A stretch of DNA of 64,000 nucleotides. Source: DATBGO01 sp050011895 (GTDB lineage: Bacteria; Actinomycetota; Actinomycetes; Streptosporangiales; Streptosporangiaceae). The stretch is from positions 1 to 64,000 of the forward strand of contig JBEKIF010000001.1 of NCBI GenBank assembly GCA_050011895.1. The letters are read 5' to 3'. Position numbers and translations under genes: made by a program. The notes under the pieces are model-generated. The model did no database searches, was not told the origin of the DNA, and was given only the letters and a program-made list of their open reading frames with translations. Numbering within the stretch: position 1 is the stretch's first letter; every line of letters starts with the position of its first letter. Below are positions 14,820 to 23,764 of this stretch, one piece after another.

Positions 14820-16136
14820 CTACCCAGGCCTGCCGCAGACCTCGGCGATCCGGCCGGCCAGGAAGGCACGTTCGGCCGCATTGTCGGCCAGGTCGAGGGC
14901 GCTGCGGTAGGCGGTGGCCGCATCGCCGGGGCGGCCCAGCCGGCGCAGCAGGTCGGCCTTGGCCGCCGGCAGGTAGCGGTAGCCGGCCAGCCGGCCGGCC
15001 CGCTCGAGATCCTCCATCTCGGCCAGCCCCGCGGCTGGCCCGTCGACCATGGCCAGCACCACGGCCCGGTTCAGCGCGACCACCGGAGACGGCCAGGCCC
15101 GCAGCAGCGCCCCGTAGAGCTGGAGCAGCTGCGGCCAGTCCGTCTCAGCGTAGCTCGGCGCCTCAGCGTGCACCGCCGCTATGGCTGCCTGCAGCGCGAA
15201 CCGCCCCGGCCGGCCGCCGCGCAGCGCCTCGGTCACCAGCCAGGTGCCTTCCCCGATCGCCGCCAAGTCCCACCGCGACCTGTCCTGTTCCTCGAGCAGC
15301 AGCAGGCGCCCGTCCTCGGCTGTCCTGGTAGCCCGGCGCGCGTCGGTGAGGAGCAGCAGCGCAAGCAGGCCGCGGACCTCACGCTCGTCCGGCATGAGCA
15401 CCCGCAGCGTGCGGGCCAGGTCGATGGCCCGCTCCACCAGGTCGGCGCGAACCAGGCCGTCCCCAGCCGGAGCCGTGTGGCCTGTCGTGTAGAGCAGATG
15501 CACCACCGTGAGGACCGCGTCAAGCCGGTCAGGCAGTTCCGCCGCACCGGGCACCCGGTAGGCGATCCGGGCGGCGGAGATCTTCTTCTTCGCCCGCGTG
15601 ACCCGCGCCGCCATGGTCGGCTCCGGCACCAGGAACGCCAGCGCGATCTCCGCGGTGGTCAGTCCGCACACCAGCCGGAGCGTGAGCGCTACCTGCGCCT
15701 CCCTGGCCAGCGCCGGGTGACAGCAGGTGAACACCAGCCGGAGCCGGTCGTCGGGAATCACGCCTTCTCCCTCGTCGGCCTCACCGCCGACCGCCGCGCC
15801 CGGCCCGGGCTCAGCCGGGTCAGGCTCGACCAGCAGCGGCAGCTTGGCCCGCAGCGTCCGGTCCCTGCGCAGCATGTCAAGTGCCCGCCGCCGCGCCGTG
15901 GTGGTCAGCCAGGCGCCAGGATTGCGCGGCACGCCCTGCCGCTGCCAGGCGTCAAGCGCGGCCACGTAGGCGTCCTGCACGCACTCCTCGGCGACGTCGA
16001 TGTCGCGCGCGACGCGCGCCGTCGCGGCGAGCACGAACGCCCACTCGCGGCGGTGCGCGTCGGCGACCGCGGCACTGACGTCCGCGGCTTCAGGCTGATC
16101 GCCGCGGGCCCCCGCACCTGGCGCGCCTGGCTGCAC
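14820..16136 (-). CDS. ECF42-type sigma factor with C-terminal TPR-like domain
   Basis: A 438-residue extracytoplasmic-function sigma factor. Region 2 is visible in DIDVAEECVQDAYVAALDAW and GAWLTTTARRRALDML, and region 4 in LTLRLVCGLTTAEIALAFLV followed by MAARVTRAKKKI. About 230 residues of helical TPR-like sequence follow (ETDWPQLLQLYGALLRAWPS, LNRAVVLAMVDGP, GDAATAYRSALDL), the hallmark of group ECF42, which lacks an anti-sigma factor and is usually next to a DGPF/YCII gene, as here. The GTG start lies 3 nt after that partner's stop. The C-terminal domain is thought to control activity. A match to the ECF42 promoter consensus precedes the operon. Confidence 0.95.
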   Translation of the reverse strand: MQPGAPGAGARGDQPEAADVSAAVADAHRREWAFVLAATARVARDIDVAEECVQDAYVAALDAWQRQGVPRNPGAWLTTTARRRALDMLRRDRTLRAKLPLLVEPDPAEPGPGAAVGGEADEGEGVIPDDRLRLVFTCCHPALAREAQVALTLRLVCGLTTAEIALAFLVPEPTMAARVTRAKKKISAARIAYRVPGAAELPDRLDAVLTVVHLLYTTGHTAPAGDGLVRADLVERAIDLARTLRVLMPDEREVRGLLALLLLTDARRATRTAEDGRLLLLEEQDRSRWDLAAIGEGTWLVTEALRGGRPGRFALQAAIAAVHAEAPSYAETDWPQLLQLYGALLRAWPSPVVALNRAVVLAMVDGPAAGLAEMEDLERAGRLAGYRYLPAAKADLLRRLGRPGDAATAYRSALDLADNAAERAFLAGRIAEVCGRPG

Positions 16137-16139
16137 GCC

Positions 16140-16487
16140 TCACCCGCCTGACAGGTCCATCACCGGCCGCACCTCGACGCCGCCGTAGGGTGCCGGGCAC
16201 AGCTTCGCGATCTCCAGCGCATGATCGAGGTCATGGGCCTCGATCAGGTAGTAGCCGCCGAGCGCCTCCTTGGTCTCGGCGAACGGGCCGTCGGTCACGA
16301 CGTCGCCACCGATCGAGGTCGCGGTGCTAGTGGGCTGCAAGGCGTTACCACCGACGATCTTCCCGCCCTTCTCCCCTACCTGCTCGGCGAACCGGGCATG
16401 TGCCTGCCCCGCCGTCTGCCACACTTCGGGCGAGCCGTTCACGTAGGCGTCCTCGTTCTCGTAGATGAGGATCAGGTACTCGGCCAT
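16140..16487 (-). CDS. DGPF/YCII-related protein
   Basis: A 115-residue YCII-fold protein with the family-defining DGPFAETKEALGGYYLIEA and a short C-terminal EVRPVMDLSGG. Members are genetically linked to ECF42 sigma factors; their biochemical role is not established, although the related YciI fold includes small dehydrochlorinase-like proteins. The ATG at 16487 is preceded by AAGGAGATC. It is the first gene of the pair and lies downstream of a promoter matching the ECF42 consensus, so it is likely a direct target of the sigma factor. Confidence 0.94.
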   Translation of the reverse strand: MAEYLILIYENEDAYVNGSPEVWQTAGQAHARFAEQVGEKGGKIVGGNALQPTSTATSIGGDVVTDGPFAETKEALGGYYLIEAHDLDHALEIAKLCPAPYGGVEVRPVMDLSGG

Positions 16488-16530
16488 CTGGATCTCCTTG
16501 AGTCTCTCGATCGGGTGGCTTCACCACTTC

Positions 16531-16557
16531 GACGAACGGGCCCGCCAGGAATCGACA
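16531..16557 (-). promoter_or_regulatory. putative ECF42-dependent promoter
   Basis: On the minus strand TGTCGA (16552-16557) and CGTC (16531-16534) are separated by 17 nt. As I recall, the reported ECF42 target consensus is TGTCGA in the -35 and CG(A/T)C in the -10 region. The predicted transcript start lies about 35-40 nt before the DGPF gene start at 16487, which suits an autoregulated operon. Confidence 0.65.
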
Positions 16558-16580
16558 AGGCGTTGCCAGGATTCTCGCCT

Positions 16581-16618
16581 ATGGTGCCGACAGTGGGCCG
16601 ATGGTGCCGACAGTGGGC
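16581..16618. repeat. direct repeat of 18 bp with 20-bp period
   Basis: ATGGTGCCGACAGTGGGC occurs at 16581-16598 and again at 16601-16618. It lies between the rpe stop and the ECF42-type promoter. On the minus strand each copy contains TGTCGG, close to the ECF42 -35 element, so it may be extra sigma or regulator sites, but no -10 fits as well. Confidence 0.6.
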
Positions 16619-16637
16619 GGCGGCGTCGGTCCTGATG

Positions 16638-17318
16638 TCAGTGCCGCGACAGGCCAGGATCACTGCGGAGGGCCAGGGCACGAAGCCCGTTAACGGCACT
16701 TACGGGGTCATCAGCGCCGAATACGGCTGATCCCGCCACGAACACATCGGCGCCGGCCTCGGCGCAGCGACCGATCGTCTCCGCGCTGACGCCCCCGTCG
16801 ACCTGCAGCCAGATCGAACCGCCCCGCCGGGCGATAAGGTCAGCTGCCCGCCGGATCTTGGGCAGCACCAGATCGAGGAACGGCTGACCGCCGAAACCAG
16901 GCTCGACCGTCATCAGCAGCAGCATGTCGACTTCGCCCAGCAGGTCGGCGTAGGGCTCTACCGGTGTGCCCGGGTTGACGGCGAGCCCGGCCCGCGAGCC
17001 CGCCGCCCTGATCATCCGCAGCGTTCGGACCGGTGACTGGACGGCCTCGGCGTGGATGGTCACGTTCCGCGCCCCTGCCTCGGCGTAGCCGGTGGCCCAG
17101 CGATCCGGGTCCTCGATCATCAGGTGGCAGTCCAGGGGCAGGCTGGCGTGCTTGTGCAGCGCTTCGACGACCGGCAGGCCAATCGTGAGGTTCGGCACGA
17201 AATGGCCGTCCATCACGTCGACGTGCAGCCAGTCGGCCACGCCCGAGACGGCCGCGGCCTCGTCGGCGAGCCTGGCGAAGTCCGCGGCCAGCATGCTAGG
17301 CGCGATCTGGACGGTCAT
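16638..17318 (-). CDS. rpe: ribulose-phosphate 3-epimerase
   Basis: A 226-residue TIM-barrel enzyme interconverting ribulose 5-phosphate and xylulose 5-phosphate in the pentose phosphate pathway. Metal and catalytic positions are in HVDVMDGHFVPN, PLDCHLMIEDPDR, TVEPGFGGQPF and LQVDGGV. The start at 17318 (MTVQIAPSMLAADF) fits family length and has GAGGCTGAG upstream; an in-frame start at 17405 would add a non-homologous extension. It belongs to the group that in related genomes adjoins rsmB; here a DUF2786 gene and a broken hydrolase intervene. Confidence 0.97.
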   Translation of the reverse strand: MTVQIAPSMLAADFARLADEAAAVSGVADWLHVDVMDGHFVPNLTIGLPVVEALHKHASLPLDCHLMIEDPDRWATGYAEAGARNVTIHAEAVQSPVRTLRMIRAAGSRAGLAVNPGTPVEPYADLLGEVDMLLLMTVEPGFGGQPFLDLVLPKIRRAADLIARRGGSIWLQVDGGVSAETIGRCAEAGADVFVAGSAVFGADDPVSAVNGLRALALRSDPGLSRH

Positions 17319-17465
17319 CTCAGCCTCAAGTGTATGGCCGGCGTGCCACACTGGCACTTCTGCAGCCCGGCCGGGCCCGGCGAGCCGGGCCGCGGAAAGT
17401 GTCACAGCCCCCCGCTATCGTTCGATCCTGTATTCGAAACCTGAAGCAGGCGAGGAGGCCGCGAG

Positions 17466-18209
17466 TTGAACCCCGAAGCATCGAGCAGACTGCTGGACCG
17501 TGTCAGGAAGCTGCTGGCCAAGGCGGAGGACGAGAGTGTTACGCCGCCCGAGGCCCAGGCACTGACGGCGAAGGCCGCAGAGCTGATGGCCAAGTACGGC
17601 ATCGACCGGGCGCTGCTCGCGGCCGACCGCCCGGAGACCGACCAGCCCGCCAACCGGGTGCTTGACATCGGCAACCCTTGGGCGCGGGTGAAGGCGCATC
17701 TGCTGTGCGGACTCGGTTCCGCGCTCCGCTGCCACTGCATCCTGCTGTCCAGCGCCGGACCTGGCGCCAGGATCCACGTGTTCGGCTACGCATCTGACCT
17801 CGAGCGCACCGACATGCTGTACACCTCGGTACTCATCCAGATGTGGCACGGCCTGGCGGGCGCGCAGGTGCCGTCGTGGAGCCGCAGCGCGCGGGCCTGG
17901 CGGCGCAGCTGGCTGCTGGGTTTCGCCACTGCCGTGGTCTCCAGGGTCCGCGCGGCCGAGCACGCGGCAGCGAGCCAGGCCACCGCGCCCGCGGCTGCGT
18001 CGGGTTCCAAGACCGCCCTGGTCCTCGCCGACCGCACCCTGGTGATCCGCAGGAACGTCGAGCACGCTTACCCCGTCACCCGGACCGCGAGAGTCACCTA
18101 CAGCGGGAGCGGCTACGGGGACGGTTACGCCAAGGGCCAGCAGGCCGACATCGGCGGCCGCCGGCTGGCCGCGAGCCGGGGCCGCGCCCTGTCCGGCGCG
18201 CCCCGGTAG
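17466..18209 (+). CDS. DUF2786 domain protein
   Basis: A 247-residue protein whose N-terminal segment LLDRVRKLLAKAEDESVTPPEAQALTAKAAELMAKYGID (residues about 9-47) is the DUF2786 helical hairpin, found in phage and bacterial proteins of unknown role. The rest has aromatic and basic stretches (MWHGLAGAQVPSWSRSARAW) and a glycine-rich segment YSGSGYGDGYAKGQ. The start is a TTG at 17466, supported by GAGGAGG 8 nt upstream. It is transcribed divergently from rpe and convergently with the hydrolase remnant. The function is unknown. Confidence 0.85.
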   Translation: MNPEASSRLLDRVRKLLAKAEDESVTPPEAQALTAKAAELMAKYGIDRALLAADRPETDQPANRVLDIGNPWARVKAHLLCGLGSALRCHCILLSSAGPGARIHVFGYASDLERTDMLYTSVLIQMWHGLAGAQVPSWSRSARAWRRSWLLGFATAVVSRVRAAEHAAASQATAPAAASGSKTALVLADRTLVIRRNVEHAYPVTRTARVTYSGSGYGDGYAKGQQADIGGRRLAASRGRALSGAPR

Positions 18210-18229
18210 CCGAGTTCCCTGCTGTCCGG

Positions 18230-19026
18230 TCAGGCCATAAAGCCCGCTACCGCTGCGGCCAGCTGCGGGGCGCCGAATATGTTGTAGTGGGTCAGGCCGG
18301 GCAGGATGGCCAGTCCCATGCTGGTGGCCAGCGAGCCGTCCCAGCCCGCGTCCTTCAGGCCGCCCCCGAGCAGGGCGAAGAACTCGGCGGCGTGCGAGGG
18401 CGGGATGCTGTCGGCGTCGGCGTACACCAGCAGCGTCGGGGTCGTGATCCGCCTGACCTCGTCGGTCCAGTCGTAGGGCTGCCGCAGCGGCTCGCCGGTC
18501 TTGTCCATCAGGGCGGGGAATGCATCGCGGTCGGGAGCGACCTGTGACCACGCCTGGTACATCGGGGACTGCCGCATCTGACCGAACGCATCCCTGCCGA
18601 CCTGCGCCATCCCGGCGAGGACCTCGGGGAACCAGCCGTCGCGGCGACAGGGCGTGGACACCAGCGCCAGCCTCCGTACCCGGCCGGGGTGCTGGACCAC
18701 GCAGCGCAGGCCTGCGCCGCCGCCCAGGGATAGCCGAGCAGGTCGGCCTGCCCGAGCCGGAGATGCTCGATCACCCCGGCGATGTCGTCACCGAAGGCCT
18801 CGAAGCTGAACGGACGGCCGGTGTCCCTGGTATGGCCGTGCGCCTGCAGCTCGACGGCTATGACCTGGCGCTTCTCGGCCAGCTGGTCGAGCAGATCGCC
18901 GAACATGCTGGCGAGGCCGAAGCCGCCGTGAACCACGACGAGAGGTACGCCGCCGTCGCCACGGCTTTCCCAGTACATGTCAAGGCCATTGACGGGCACG
19001 TATCCGATAGCTGCCGGGCGGGACAT
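18230..19026 (-). pseudogene. alpha/beta hydrolase interrupted by a single-base frameshift
   Basis: The first part, from the ATG at 19026 (MSRPAAIGYVPVNGLDMYWE, ribosome site AGGAGGAG), has the oxyanion HGGFG region and QAHGHTRDTG. At about 18729 the frame ends in ADLLGYPWAAAQA, while another minus-strand frame continues with CVVQHPGRVRRLALVST down to the TGA at 18230, including LVYADADSIPP (acid) and LPGLTHYNIF (histidine). Adding one base after TAT at 18730 would restore GYSLGGGAG, the nucleophile elbow. So a one-base deletion, or a sequencing or assembly error, removes the catalytic serine frame. The substrate of the intact enzyme is unknown. Confidence 0.8.
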
Positions 19027-19087
19027 CTGATGCTCCTCCTGGTCGGGACGGGGACGCCGGGGATTGGACGAGCGCCGGAATCCAGAC

Positions 19088-20758
19088 TCATCGCTGCTCT
19101 CCTCCCTGCGGCCAGGCGTGCGCGCCGCGCCGGAGCAGCGCGAGGAAGATCGCGTCAGTGCCGTGCCGGTGCGGCCAGAACTGCGCGAACCTGCCATCCG
19201 GTGCCGGGCAGCATAGCCCTGGCACGCCGGCGAGCACGCCGGGCGCGTCAAGTACCTCCACGTCGCCGCGGGAGGCCAGCACGCCGCCGACCACGTCGCG
19301 GGTCTCGGCCAGGTGCGGCGAGCAGGTGACGTACGCAACGACCCCGCCCGGCCGGGCCGACTCGATGGCAGTCGCCAGCAGCTCGCGCTGCAGTCCGCTA
19401 AGCCCCGGTATGTCCTGCGGCGACCGGCGCCACCGTGCTTCCGGGCGCCGCCGGAGCGCCCCGAGACCCGAGCACGGGACATCCGCGAGGACCCGGTCGA
19501 AGGAGCCAGGGCGCCACGCAGGAGCAGTACCGTCAGCCGCTATCACGGCGGCCGCGCCGGGCCGGCCCGCGGCCGGGCCGGCCGTCCGGGCGTCAGCCCC
19601 GGCGGTACCGGCGTCAGCGCCGGCGGTACCTGGCGCAGCCGCCAGGCCCGCGCGCGCAGCGCCGCCCAGGGCGGTCATGACAAGGCGGGCCCGGTGCTCG
19701 CGCACGTCCGCAGCCAGCAGCCCGGCCCCGCGCGCGGCGGCCAGGCCAGCCAGCAGCCGCGCCTTGCCGCCCGGCCCCGCGCACATGTCGAGCCACCGCC
19801 CGCGATCGGTGCCGCTGGTTTCCGCCCGGGCCAGCGCCAGCGCGGCCAGCTGGCTGGCCTCGTCCTGCACTCCCGCGCGGCCCTGCGCCACCGCCGGGAC
19901 GTCGCCAGGGTCGCCGTCGGGCAGGTAGGCGCCGAACTCCGACCACCGCGCGGGCTGGCTCCCGGCCGCGACCAGCTCTGCCCGGCTGGCCAGGCCGGGA
20001 ACGGCGCACAGCGTGACGGCGGGCCGCCGGCCGTCAGCGGCCAGCGCAGCCTCGGTCTCCGCCAGGCCACCAGCCTCCGCCTCCCCCAGCGCGGCGCTCA
20101 GCGCCATGACGATCCAGCGCGGATGGCTGTACCGCACCGATAGGTGACCGACCAGGTCCTCGGCCCGGCCCGGGGCCACGATGTCCAGCCAGCCCGGCAG
20201 GTCGCGCGTCGCGACGCGGCGGAGCACCGCGTTGACGAAACCGGCCGGGCGCGGCCCCGCGACATACCTGGCGAGGTCGACCGAGGTGGCAACGGCCGCA
20301 TGCGGGCGGACCCGGGTGGCGAGCAGCTGATGCGCGCCGAGCCGGAGCACCTGCCGGAGCGGCGGGTCCACTGCCGCCAGGTCGCGGTCGCTGCAGACGG
20401 CCAGGATTGCGTCGTAGCTGCCCTGACCGCGCAGGGTCCCATAGCTGAGTTCGGTGGCCAGGGCGGCATCCCGGCCGGTCAGCCCGCGCTCGCGCAACAG
20501 CGCCGGGAGCAGCAGGTTCGCGTAGGCGTCGCGCTCATCGACGCCGCGGAGCACATCAACCGCCGTCCGCCGCGCCGGATCTGCCCGCCCGGCGGGCGAC
20601 CGGCTCGTGCTCTTCTGGGCCGCCCTGTTGCTGTTCTTGCTGGACCCGCGGCTCTTGCTGGACCCGCGGCCACGGCCGTTTCCGGCCGGCTGGTCGCTTC
20701 TGGTGGCTGCCTGCTGGTCGCCGCCGCGCCCGGCAGCGCCGGCCGTGCCCGGCGTCAT
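19088..20758 (-). CDS. rsmB: 16S rRNA m5C967 methyltransferase
   Basis: A 556-residue RsmB/Fmu enzyme that methylates C967 of 16S rRNA using S-adenosylmethionine. A basic, Ser-rich N-tail precedes the NusB-like RNA-binding domain (about residues 65-190) and the methyltransferase domain with the SAM motif DMCAGPGGKARLLAGLAA, the PCSGLG cysteine (DVPCSGLGALRRRPEARW) and the catalytic cysteine in YVTCSPH. A Gly/Ala-rich insertion (about residues 369-404, GTAGADAGTAGADARTAG) interrupts the SAM fold. The ATG at 20758 lies 1 nt after the fmt stop; a GTG at 20776 overlapping fmt is possible. It is in the metK-priA-def-fmt-rsmB group. Confidence 0.96.
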   Translation of the reverse strand: MTPGTAGAAGRGGDQQAATRSDQPAGNGRGRGSSKSRGSSKNSNRAAQKSTSRSPAGRADPARRTAVDVLRGVDERDAYANLLLPALLRERGLTGRDAALATELSYGTLRGQGSYDAILAVCSDRDLAAVDPPLRQVLRLGAHQLLATRVRPHAAVATSVDLARYVAGPRPAGFVNAVLRRVATRDLPGWLDIVAPGRAEDLVGHLSVRYSHPRWIVMALSAALGEAEAGGLAETEAALAADGRRPAVTLCAVPGLASRAELVAAGSQPARWSEFGAYLPDGDPGDVPAVAQGRAGVQDEASQLAALALARAETSGTDRGRWLDMCAGPGGKARLLAGLAAARGAGLLAADVREHRARLVMTALGGAARAGLAAAPGTAGADAGTAGADARTAGPAAGRPGAAAVIAADGTAPAWRPGSFDRVLADVPCSGLGALRRRPEARWRRSPQDIPGLSGLQRELLATAIESARPGGVVAYVTCSPHLAETRDVVGGVLASRGDVEVLDAPGVLAGVPGLCCPAPDGRFAQFWPHRHGTDAIFLALLRRGAHAWPQGGEQR

Positions 20759-20759
20759 G

Positions 20760-21701
20760 TCAGCGGAGCACCGCACTTCGGCCCTCCAGGCGCAGGCCCC
20801 GCGCCCAGTCCGGCGCCCGCATCAGGCGCTTGCCATCCGGCTGCACGTCGCCGAGCTCGGCAGGCAGCGTCCCGGTGCCGACGAGTACCCGGGATCGCTC
20901 GACCAGCAACTCGCCTGGCGCAGGTGCGCCGCCTGGATCCGCCGCCGTGGCCACCGCCGCCAGCGGGCCGAGCCTGAGCCTGGTGCCGTCAAGGACACTC
21001 CACGCGCCCGGGGCAGGCGTGCACGCCCGGATCAGGCGGCCCACCGCAACGGCGGCCTGGTGCCAGTCCACATGCGCATCATCCGCCGTGATCTTGGGAG
21101 CCAGGCTGATCCCCTCGGCAGGCTGCGGCTGCGCCACGAGTTCCCCGGACTCGATCCCGTCCATGGTCGCGACCAGCAGTTCGGCCCCCGACACGGACAG
21201 CCTGGCCAGCAGGTCGCCGGCCGTGTCCGAAGGCTTGATTGGCTCGGTGACCACGCCGAACACGGGCCCGGCGTCAAGCTCCCTGACGAGCACGAAGGTG
21301 GTGGCCCCGGTGAGATCGTCGCCATGCAGGATCGCCTGCTGCACGGGGGCCGCGCCCCGCCAGGCGGGCAGCAGCGAAAAGTGCAGGTTGACCCAGCCCT
21401 GCCGGGGGATGTCCAGCGCTGATTGCGGGATCAGCGCGCCGTAGGCGGTGACCGGGCAGCAGTCGGGCGCCAGTTCCCGCAGCCTGGCGAGGAAGTCAGG
21501 ATCTCTCGGCCGCTCCGGCCTCAGGATCTCCAGGCCGGCTGCTTCCGCGCGCTGCGCGACCGGGCTCTTCGCGACCTGCAACCCGCGTCCCGACGGCGCG
21601 TCCGGCCGGGTGATCACGGCCGCGACCTCGTGCCGCGAGCCCAGCAGCGCGTCCAGGGAGCGGACGGCCGCCGCTGGGGTGCCGGCGAAGACCAGTCGCA
21701 T
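20760..21701 (-). CDS. fmt: methionyl-tRNA formyltransferase
   Basis: A 313-residue enzyme that formylates initiator Met-tRNA with 10-formyl-tetrahydrofolate. The catalytic segment VNLHFSLLPAWRGAAPVQQA includes the Asn-His, and LVRELDAGPVF carries the conserved aspartate. FAGTPAAAVRSLDAL at the N-terminus and a C-terminal OB-like domain (about 210-300) complete the family layout. The ATG start is 3 nt after the def stop, so def-fmt-rsmB are likely cotranscribed. Confidence 0.97.
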   Translation of the reverse strand: MRLVFAGTPAAAVRSLDALLGSRHEVAAVITRPDAPSGRGLQVAKSPVAQRAEAAGLEILRPERPRDPDFLARLRELAPDCCPVTAYGALIPQSALDIPRQGWVNLHFSLLPAWRGAAPVQQAILHGDDLTGATTFVLVRELDAGPVFGVVTEPIKPSDTAGDLLARLSVSGAELLVATMDGIESGELVAQPQPAEGISLAPKITADDAHVDWHQAAVAVGRLIRACTPAPGAWSVLDGTRLRLGPLAAVATAADPGGAPAPGELLVERSRVLVGTGTLPAELGDVQPDGKRLMRAPDWARGLRLEGRSAVLR

Positions 21702-21704
21702 CCG

Positions 21705-22250
21705 CTAGTAGGCCCTGCCGCGCATCGGGTGCGGCGAGAGCTTGACCGCGGGGACTGCCTCGCCCCACCACTCGGCCGCCCGGATCTCCTTCATGGCCTG
21801 CTTGCGCTGGGCGTCATCGAGGCGGTCAATGAATAGCACGCCATCCAGATGGTCGGTCTCGTGCTGCACGCAGCGAGCGAGCTGGCCGGTGCCCTCGAGG
21901 GTGACCGGCTCGCCGTACATGTCGAACCCGGTTGCCACGGCTCCGTAGGAGCGCCTCGTCGGGTACGCCAGGCCAGGGAACGACAGGCAGCCCTCGTCGT
22001 CCGTCTCCTCTTCCACGGATAGTTCAAGCGACGGATTGATCAGGTGGCCCAGCTGATCGTCAACGTAGTAGGTGAAGACACGCAGGCTCACCCCGATCTG
22101 CGGCGCCGCCAGGCCAACGCCGGGTGCCTCCATCATCGTCTCGGTGAGATCCTTGACCAGCCTGCGCAGCTCAGCGTCGAAATCCCGGACCGGCTCGGCC
22201 GGGGTGCGCAGCACCGGATCGCCGAACAGACGTATCGGCCTGACGCTCAC
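21705..22250 (-). CDS. def: peptide deformylase
   Basis: A 181-residue iron/zinc metalloprotease removing N-formyl groups from nascent proteins. All three family motifs are present: GVGLAAPQIG, EGCLSFPG (metal cysteine) and QHETDHLDG (metal histidines and catalytic glutamate). I chose the GTG at 22250 (SVRPIRLFGDPVLRTPA) because GGGAGG lies 7 nt upstream; the upstream in-frame extension is not family-like. It heads the def-fmt-rsmB run and follows a hypothetical gene on the same strand. Confidence 0.96.
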   Translation of the reverse strand: MSVRPIRLFGDPVLRTPAEPVRDFDAELRRLVKDLTETMMEAPGVGLAAPQIGVSLRVFTYYVDDQLGHLINPSLELSVEEETDDEGCLSFPGLAYPTRRSYGAVATGFDMYGEPVTLEGTGQLARCVQHETDHLDGVLFIDRLDDAQRKQAMKEIRAAEWWGEAVPAVKLSPHPMRGRAY

Positions 22251-22296
22251 TACGTGCCTCCCGCATGACGGACCGCGTGTCGCTACCGCAGACAGT

Positions 22297-23733
22297 CTAT
22301 GGATTCGCGGCACCTTTACCGGCCGAAGGCGAACGAGCCTTGAACGCGGCCTTGCGCGCCGCCCGCGCCACGGCCGGGTCGGGGTGATGCTCGCCCAGCG
22401 CGGTCAGCAGGCCCGTTACCCCCGGATGACTGACCTGCCACAGGCTCGCGACGATCTGCGCCTGCGTGCGGGCGGGCACCTCGGGCAGCAGCTCGGCCAC
22501 CACGTCATGCGGATCTGCCTCTTCGAGCAGCCCCGCGCCCAGGTCAACGAGCAGCCATGTCCGGTCCTCCGGGGTCAGCTCGGCCTCCTCGCCGTGCTCG
22601 TGCAGCCAGACTGCCGCGTGCGCACGCAGCAGCGGATCGCCGAGGGCGGCCCGGACGTCGGCGATGGCTCCGGCACCGACCCGGTCCAGGACGGCGAAGG
22701 CCGCTCCCCGGAGCCCTGGCGACCCGGACCTGGCCGCGCTGACCAGCTCCGCGGCTGCCTGGGCCGCGGTCCGCGCGGCCAGCCAGGCGCCGATCTCTGC
22801 TTCGCCGTCCTCGGCGTCGCAGCTGGCCAGGGTAGCGAGCAGTCCGGCAGCCCCGGCCCGCCCTGAACTCCCGAGGACCGGTACGTGCCAGCCCTGCGCG
22901 CGCAGCCTGCGGTGCACGCCCCAGATCCCGAGCGGGGACAACGCGACCGTCAGTCCGCCTGCCGCCTCTTCGGTGCCGAGTTCCACCACGCCCAGGTCGG
23001 CCAGCGTCTCAAGGGCCCGCGACAGGGCCGCGCCCTGATCGTGCTCCCGGACCTGCTCACTGTGCCTGACCTGCCGGTCCGCTTGCTGCCTTCGGGTGCC
23101 AGCGGCGGCCGCATAGGCGTCGAAGAGGCTCTCCATCCGCACCGGCGCACCCACCGTGTATAGCGCGGTAGCCAGCCCGTCCAGGTCCTCGGCGGCCAGG
23201 GTCACCTGGAGCGCGCCGTCCCAGAGCGCCAGCACTTCCTCCGCATCTCCGGACGCGAGAGCGTCGAGCCTGCCGGGCGTCCAGCCGCCGTCCGCATCCG
23301 GCCGCCCCGCCGCCACGGCCACCTGCCAGGCCATGTCCACCTCGCTGGGCGCCATCTCCAGCTCGGCGGCCGCCGCGGCTCGCTGCAGCCCGGATAGGCG
23401 CCGCGATCCGGCCAGGTCACCGAGGCCCTGAGCCCAGCGGCTCAGGTCCCTGGCGGCCCGGAGGAGCGGCGCGACGCGTGCCGCAGCGGCCAGCTCCTCC
23501 CTTGGCGCCAGCCGCACCGGCGGCATGCGCAGCCGGTCTCCATGACGATGCAGGCCCGGTGCCGCTGCGCTGGCCGGGAGGGTGCCAGCGCCGTTCCCGT
23601 CGGCTGCCTGCCCCCCTGCTCCAGCCGCACCGGGATCTGCTGCGGGCCCGGTCCGCGGAGCGGCTGGCCCCGGCTCCGGGCCCGAGCGGGAGCCGCTCGG
23701 CCCCGCGTCCGGGTTCCTTCGTGAGGTAGCCAC
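22297..23733 (-). CDS. hypothetical alpha-helical protein, HEAT-repeat-like
   Basis: A 478-residue protein I cannot assign to a known function. The first 75 residues are Pro/Gly/Ala-rich and probably disordered. The rest is helical, rich in Ala and Leu. The C-terminal half has HEAT-like units (GLRGAAFAVLDRVGAGAIADVRAALGDPLLRAHAAVWL; HPGVTGLLTALGEHHPDPAVARAARKAAF). A central segment ALETLADLGVVELG resembles a winged-helix. There is no signal peptide or membrane span. The GTG start lies just beyond the priA stop, and the gene sits between priA and def in the same direction, so it may be cotranscribed with them. Confidence 0.8.
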   Translation of the reverse strand: MATSRRNPDAGPSGSRSGPEPGPAAPRTGPAADPGAAGAGGQAADGNGAGTLPASAAAPGLHRHGDRLRMPPVRLAPREELAAAARVAPLLRAARDLSRWAQGLGDLAGSRRLSGLQRAAAAAELEMAPSEVDMAWQVAVAAGRPDADGGWTPGRLDALASGDAEEVLALWDGALQVTLAAEDLDGLATALYTVGAPVRMESLFDAYAAAAGTRRQQADRQVRHSEQVREHDQGAALSRALETLADLGVVELGTEEAAGGLTVALSPLGIWGVHRRLRAQGWHVPVLGSSGRAGAAGLLATLASCDAEDGEAEIGAWLAARTAAQAAAELVSAARSGSPGLRGAAFAVLDRVGAGAIADVRAALGDPLLRAHAAVWLHEHGEEAELTPEDRTWLLVDLGAGLLEEADPHDVVAELLPEVPARTQAQIVASLWQVSHPGVTGLLTALGEHHPDPAVARAARKAAFKARSPSAGKGAANP

Positions 23734-23764
23734 CCCAGCACCCTATGGCCTCGGGCGGGCATAG

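Noticed and set aside
16488..16637. Mobile-element ends
   Set aside because: The twin 18-bp repeats are direct and adjacent, with no transposase or target duplication.
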